Assembly: GCF_032884065.1 (NCBI RefSeq)
Contig: NC_088871.1
Coordinates: 18,806,944-18,870,943, forward strand
Length of the DNA: 64,000 nucleotides
From: Artemia franciscana
Taxonomy: Eukaryota > Arthropoda > Branchiopoda > Anostraca > Artemiidae
Reading direction: 5' to 3'
How positions within the stretch are numbered: the first letter of the stretch is position 1; every line of letters starts with the position of its first letter. The translations under genes were made by a program, and so were the position numbers. Below are positions 58,641-64,000 of the stretch, piece by piece. Below the pieces are notes generated by a model. The model searched no databases. It saw only the letters and a list, made by a program, of their open reading frames with translations, and had not been told where the DNA came from.

Positions 58641-59146
58641 AGAGGGGGCCTAGATGCCCTCCAATTTTTTAGCCACCTAAAAAGGGCACTAGAACTTGTA
58701 ATTTTAATTAGAATGAGCCCTCTCGCGACATTCTAGGACCACTGAGTCGATACGATCACCCCTGGGGAAAAAACGAAAAAACAAATAAACACGCATCCGT
58801 GATCTGTCTTCTGGCAAAAAATACGAAATTCCACATTTTTGTAGATAGGAACTTCTACAATAGGGTTCTCTGATACACTGAAGCTGATGTTGTGAATCAG
58901 ATTTTCGTTAAGATTGTATGACTTTTAGGGTGTGTTTCCCGCTATTTTCTAAAATGAGGCAAATTTTCTCAGGCTCGTAGCTTGTGATGGGTAAGACTAA
59001 TCTTGATGAATTTTATATATTTAAAATTAGCATTAAAATACGATTCTTGTGATGTAAATATTGGTATCAAAATTTCATTTCTTAGACTTTTGGTTACTAT
59101 CGAGACGGGTCGCTCCTTACTACAGTTCATTACCACAAACTGTTTG
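58641..59146 (-). repeat. Family-A terminal segment
   Basis: From agagggggcctagatgccctc through acgcatccgtgatctgtcttc to the stem-loop end cagttcattaccacaaactg followed by tttg. The hairpin half is missing. Confidence 0.88.
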
Positions 59147-61238
59147 ATTATGGGGGCAATTAAAAAAATCTTGAGATTTAAGGGAAGTGATCCAAAAGTA
59201 TAAATCAGTCTAGTGAAAAATAACTTTAGTGTGCTATACCCAATTCTCAAAGGTTGTCTAATTTAAAAAGTCACTTCTTTGCCCCTCCCCACGATTCGCT
59301 CCTTATCTCTCCTCAGTATTTAAATCCAACTTTGGCGTCAATGAGCAAGTAAACCACATTGTACTCTAAAACTTGTAATGTACCAACAAATTTCCAAATG
59401 TCCTGCATTGTACCAGGACCTTTGAATTGTACCAAAAATGGTACAGTTGGTACCATGTTGGTAAGTCCAGTGTTGATTGGCTACCTGTTTCTTGCTTTGT
59501 TATTAGGCAGCTCCAAAAGTACATTTTTTATATCCGAATTACATGGCCCAGATGCCCTTTTTGTCAGTTTTCGGAACGACGTTCCAAAAAAGTAAAATAA
59601 AAAGAACATGCGGAAAGCGAATGAATGCTAGTATCAGCGTTGGTAACGTGGTACAATTGTAACATTTTTCGTACAATTTAGAGGTTTTTTTTTACAATGC
59701 TGTACATCTAGAAATTTTTCGGTAGAATACAAAATTGTCGGTACATTTTGATTTCGCTTGCTTCTTTGTGACTCGGATATCTGTTAGTGTTTAAGTTTGA
59801 CGAAATTTTTTTTCTTGCTATAGCAAATTTTCAACGTGCTGTTCAGATGGTACAGACTAAGGTCGCTCTTAAAGAATCAAACTATCTCGTCCATTATAAC
59901 CTTTTTTATTTTGTTTGGCCAAACTATGCAGAATTGATTGGGCGGTCTTGCCTTAACTTGCATAGCTTTGATAAGAGATCCGCATAAACGGCAACAAACT
60001 AAAAGCTATCGACTACTTTCCCGGAAATCTTAGAAAACCATTCAAATTCTCCATTTTCGTGTCAGAGATTTGGATATTTAGATTTAATGAAACTTATTAC
60101 AAAGCGTAAATTTTGTAATTTTGATTGAACGTAGCAGAATTTTCTTTTCAAAATTCACGAAAGGGCAGTCCCTAAAATTATTCTAGTATATCTCGTTGAA
60201 TAACATTAAAAACCAGCTCAAAAGAAGTCTCATTGAATAGTTTGACATTTTTGGAAGTTCCCTGTTGTGCTAACTGCCTTGATTGAAATATTTGCGGATA
60301 CAAGATGTATATTATTTATTCTGTACATACATTGATTAGATAGCGTTTTACTCAACAATTAGTACGAGATTATAGGTTTCTTTGTTGTAAACCCGCCTCT
60401 AGTTAGCTTTTTGAACTGTGGACACATCTAAGATCCCCTTTCAATTTATACCAACATTGCTTCGGAAGCTCCCTGTGGCGGTGAGAAAATTTGCTAATTG
60501 GGTCCTTTGTCTTTGAGACTTTCTGCTGCCGCTGAGACTCGGAAAATGACATTTTTGGTATCGAGCCTCCTTAATCTCTTGTTGTACAATTTTAGCCGGA
60601 AAATGGTACCGTTTTTTTCAAAGCGTCGACAATACTGGATGATATATACCAGTTGCGTAAGCAAATAAAGCTAGTCTAGGCGCATAAAATGTAAAACTAA
60701 AAACACAAAATAAAAGTGGTTACTAATTACCTTCTTTTTCCATGATTTTTTCTGGTGCTCCTATCCTTAATGAGAAGCATTAAAAAAGCTCTTTATTTTA
60801 AATTTGGATCTATGCTATGTATAATAATATCCTTCCTAAATGAAGCAAAATTAGAAGTCCGTTAGAAAAATTTCAGCTTTTTTAAATTCAAAATCTTCAT
60901 TCAGGAAGGTGTTAGACACTTTCAAAAATCAAAGACAGACACAGATTTTGTTATTTCTTCTTCTTTTTATACCCAACGTATTTAAAAAAAACTTACTATG
61001 TTTAAAAGTACTTGGAAACAAATTTAAAGGCTGTACATTTGAATCTGCAGCTAATAATTAAAAATATTACCGATTTTGAAACACTTAGCTACCTGATCAA
61101 AATTCTAGAATTAGCCATTTTTCAATGCTAGGTTTCTAGGTGCTGGATAACTTTATTTCTAATAGGGTAATTGTTGAATAATATTTGTGAGTACTATGAA
61201 GTCTAGCTCCGCAATATTTTCCTTCGACATGATTTTAG
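59147..61238. other. GCLC intron, with a GTAC-rich patch
   Basis: 2.1 kb. At 59358-59750 the tetramer gtac recurs about ten times, mostly as ttgtacc or its complement ggtacaa. A 78-codon open frame at 59359-59595 has no recognisable family. The rest shows nothing. Confidence 0.55.
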
Positions 61239-61410
61239 GTATAATGATGTCCCTGTTGTTTTAAATGACCATTACTTGTTAGAACTACTAGAAGCAGGCG
61301 TAGAAGAGCCTATTGCACGACATATAGCCCATTTATTTGTAAGAGATCCTCTCGTCTTGTTCAGCGAAAAGGTTGACCAGGAAGATGAAAAGGAAATAGA
61401 CCATTTTGAT
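61239..61410 (+). CDS. GCLC: GCLC exon, last one in the window (57 full codons)
   Basis: Acceptor gattttag, donor GTAAGG. The split codon CG+G makes Arg. Reads YNDVPVVLNDHYLLELLEAG, then EEPIARHIAHLFVRDPLVLF and SEKV, ending IDHFD. It matches human YNDI.L..D..IYEQLLQEGID..LAQHVAHLFIRDPLTLFEEK...SDHFE. The next expected segment (containing NWQT and RFKPPP) is not found before the right edge, so at least 230 residues remain outside. Confidence 0.96.
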
Positions 61411-62687
61411 GTAAGGAAAGTCACGATATCATTTGTAGTTAGATATCCAAAATTTTAGCTAAGGTACAAGCAGATGACTCAGGCTTATGTTTAGTTATAA
61501 AAAACAGTGCCTGCTCGAAGAATTATTGCTCTCATCACAAAAAAGCCTAAAATTGAGGATCAAACTAATTTTGATAAGAATTTAAATTTATCCCCCAGTG
61601 CCTAGCTAGTCGGCTGCCCCTCCCTAGGACAGGTCCCTAGCTAAACCCATGAAGATAAGGTATATACACTAGACAAAAAAAAACACTGGATGCCATCTTT
61701 ACTAATTTATATGCTCAATATCGAAATGGACCAGCCCCACAGTTAATATTTCAAGGCACTGGGGATTTTACATGGACTAAAATCCATATTTTCTGTTGCA
61801 TCAATAAACTAATTTCTAATCCGTGAACTGACTAAGATGTTTCTACATGCTAAGGAGTGCCTTAGTTTTTTATTCTGAGCAACGAAGCGATAGATGTTAC
61901 AGCCCCGTAGACCTTTCACATTAGAAAAATAACAACAATATTTCTGATAGCAATATATAAACTAGCTTTGAAATGAACAAATGGGAGATAAACTCAGTTA
62001 ACAGGAGTTGTTTATCTGGGTATTGATTGGTACCATAAAAAGTAAATTCCATTGATCTATCACACGACAAAAACCAACAGTTACTTCGCGATGAACAAGG
62101 AAAAAAAATTCATATTACTCTTTTAGGAGGTACTAAATAAAATATACCATTCTAAGACCATAAATATTATGATTACATATGGTTCCTTCCGAATAAAGTT
62201 TTTCCAACCACAACTCTTTTAAAAGATGTGTTATTAGTTGAAACGACATGGTCATACAACATTTTCTATGATTTAATGTAAATTTCTAACACTTTTGACA
62301 ACTCTAAATGTGTTAACCAAGTCTGATCCATCCCCTCCAGAATTGCAGAGATATTAAACTTAAACGGTTTAGCTTACGCTCATAAGAAAAATATTTTAAA
62401 CAACAAATTTAAATAAAGAGACAAATTTTAAATGCAGCATTTAACAAGAAGTTGCGTCATTGTCTTGTACAGTGTAGTAACGGGCTTACTACACTGGCTT
62501 TGCGCTTAGGCCCTTGAGAATTATGACTTTTCCCAAATTATGATTCCTTATTTTGTGCAATTTCAAATATTATGGTCACTTTTCTGAAAATGCACTAATA
62601 GGATAAGTTTATGCCAACTGGATATTAAATTGCTGTCTTACGAAGTTATAAGCAAACTGAATATTACCGACTTATACTCCATACTTT
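61411..62687. other. GCLC intron, unique sequence
   Basis: No exon, domain or repeat recognised. Confidence 0.6.
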
Positions 62688-64000
62688 CAAACAGTTCGTG
62701 GTAACGAACTGTAGTAAGGAGCGACCTTGCTCAATAGTAACCAAAACTCTCAAAAACGCAATTTTGATACCAATAACTACATCAAAAGAATTGCATTTTG
62801 ATACTGATTTTAAATATATAAGTTTCATCAAGTTTAATCGTACCCATCAAAAGTTTCGAGCCTGATAAAATTTGCCTTATTTTAGAAAATAGGAGAAAAC
62901 ACCCCCTAAACGTCATAGAATCTTAACAAAAACCACAACATCCCATTCATAAGTTTCGAGCTCCTATCTACAAAAATGTGGGTTTTCGAACTTTTTGCGA
63001 CAAAAAATTCGAATTTCACGGATGCGTGTTTGTTTGTTTTTTGTTAGTTTTTTTCCCCGGGGTGGTCGTATCGACCCAGTGGTCCTAGAATGTTGCAAGA
63101 GGGCTCATTCTAACAGAAATTAAAAGTTCTAGTGACCTTTTTAACTGACCGAAAAAACTGGAGGGCACCTTGGCCCCCTCCCATGCCAATTGTTTTCCCA
63201 AAGTCACCGGATTAAAATTCTGAGATAGCCTTTTTATTCAACATAGTCTAAAAACTTTATAACTATGTCTTTGGGGACGACGTACTCCCCCACAGTCTCC
63301 GTGGGAGGGGCTACAAGTTACAAACTTTGACCAGTGCTTATATAGTTTTGGTTTTTGGGAAGTGTACAGACGTTTTCAGGGGGATTTTTTTTGGTTGGGG
63401 GGAGTTGTTAAGAAGAGGAAGATGTGTTGGGGGAACTTTTTCATGGAGGAATTTTGCATGGGGGAAGAAAATTTCCATCAAGGGAGCGCAGGATTTTCCA
63501 GCATTATTTAAAAAAACAATGAAAAAATAAATATGAAGAAGTTTTTCCAAATGAAAGTAAGGAGAAGCACTAAAACTTAAAACGGGCAAAAATTATTACA
63601 CATATGAGGGGTTCACCTCCTCCTAATACCTCGCGCTTTACGTTAAAGTATTTTTAGTAATTTTAATTATTTATTCTACTGCCTTTGTGATTCAGCGGTC
63701 ATTCTTAAGGAATTGGGACAAAATTTAAGTTTTAGTGTAAAAAACGAGGTACTGACGAGGGGGTAAACCCCCTCATATACGTAATAAAAACATGTAAATA
63801 CAGAAGTTCGTTGCGTAAGCTAATTTGTAAGTTACGTATATCTTTTACTAATAAAAACGTTCGTAAAAAATAAAAAGTTCTAGTTGCCTTTTTAAGTAAC
63901 CAAAAAATTGAGGGGACAACTAGGCTTCCTCCCCCGCTCCTTTATTTCTCAAAATCATTCGATCAAAACTATGAGAAAGCCATTTAGCCAAAAAAATAAA
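62688..64000 (+). repeat. Family-A element running off the right edge
   Basis: Starts with the stem-loop end (caaacagttcgtggtaacga) and follows the complete body order through ggccccctcccatgcca, gaaagtaaggagaagcac and ggcttcctcccccgctcc. The terminal hairpin would lie just beyond 64000. Confidence 0.9.

Noticed and set aside
1..64000. tRNA, rRNA, CRISPR, operon or prophage features
   Set aside because: No cloverleaf with A and B boxes, no rRNA core sequence, no regularly spaced direct repeats with unique spacers, and all coding is spliced. The window is eukaryotic nuclear DNA.

Overview
The window is eukaryotic nuclear DNA. It has AT-rich introns with clean GT/AG splice sites, no operons, and two interrupted protein genes embedded in a large load of decayed transposons. 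The exon-encoded proteins are animal-like. The abundant composite repeat (hairpins carrying the core gcgtaaagagcgagg plus a stem-loop end built on cagttcgtggtaacgaactg) resembles sequence I recall from brine shrimp (Artemia). A crustacean, probably Artemia, is therefore my best guess, held at moderate confidence because nothing could be searched.

Gene 1 (minus strand, enters from the left edge) is a mitochondrial class-1/2 aldehyde dehydrogenase (ALDH2-like). Three coding exons are present: exon 1 at 18455-18550, with the start codon and a transit-peptide-like N-terminus; exon 2 at 6040-6144; and exon 3 at 1302-1442. Together they give 114 N-terminal residues. The NAD-binding and catalytic parts lie beyond the left edge. 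Intron 1 (12.3 kb) holds a decayed RTE-type LINE with a nested element and a 2.3-kb foldback element with inverted arms of about 0.9 kb. Intron 2 is followed downstream by a 135-bp minisatellite.

The intergenic region, about 18.6-30.8 kb, holds a wrecked CR1/Jockey-type LINE just upstream of the ALDH start, three tandem RTE fragments, and a dense block of composite repeats with a 51-nt poly-T tract.

Gene 2 (plus strand, runs off the right edge) is the catalytic subunit of glutamate-cysteine ligase (GCLC), the first step of glutathione synthesis. Eight exons between 43126 and 61410 join in frame to 398 residues aligned end to end with animal GCLC. A 15-bp candidate first coding exon lies at 30813-30827. 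The C-terminal third or more is beyond the window. The GCLC introns are packed with composite repeats, a 667-bp direct duplication, palindromic elements and LINE fragments.

The two genes are divergent neighbours. One removes reactive aldehydes and the other makes glutathione, so both belong to redox and aldehyde defence. No tRNA, rRNA, CRISPR or prokaryotic feature was seen. Most short open frames in the window are translations of repeats and are not genes.
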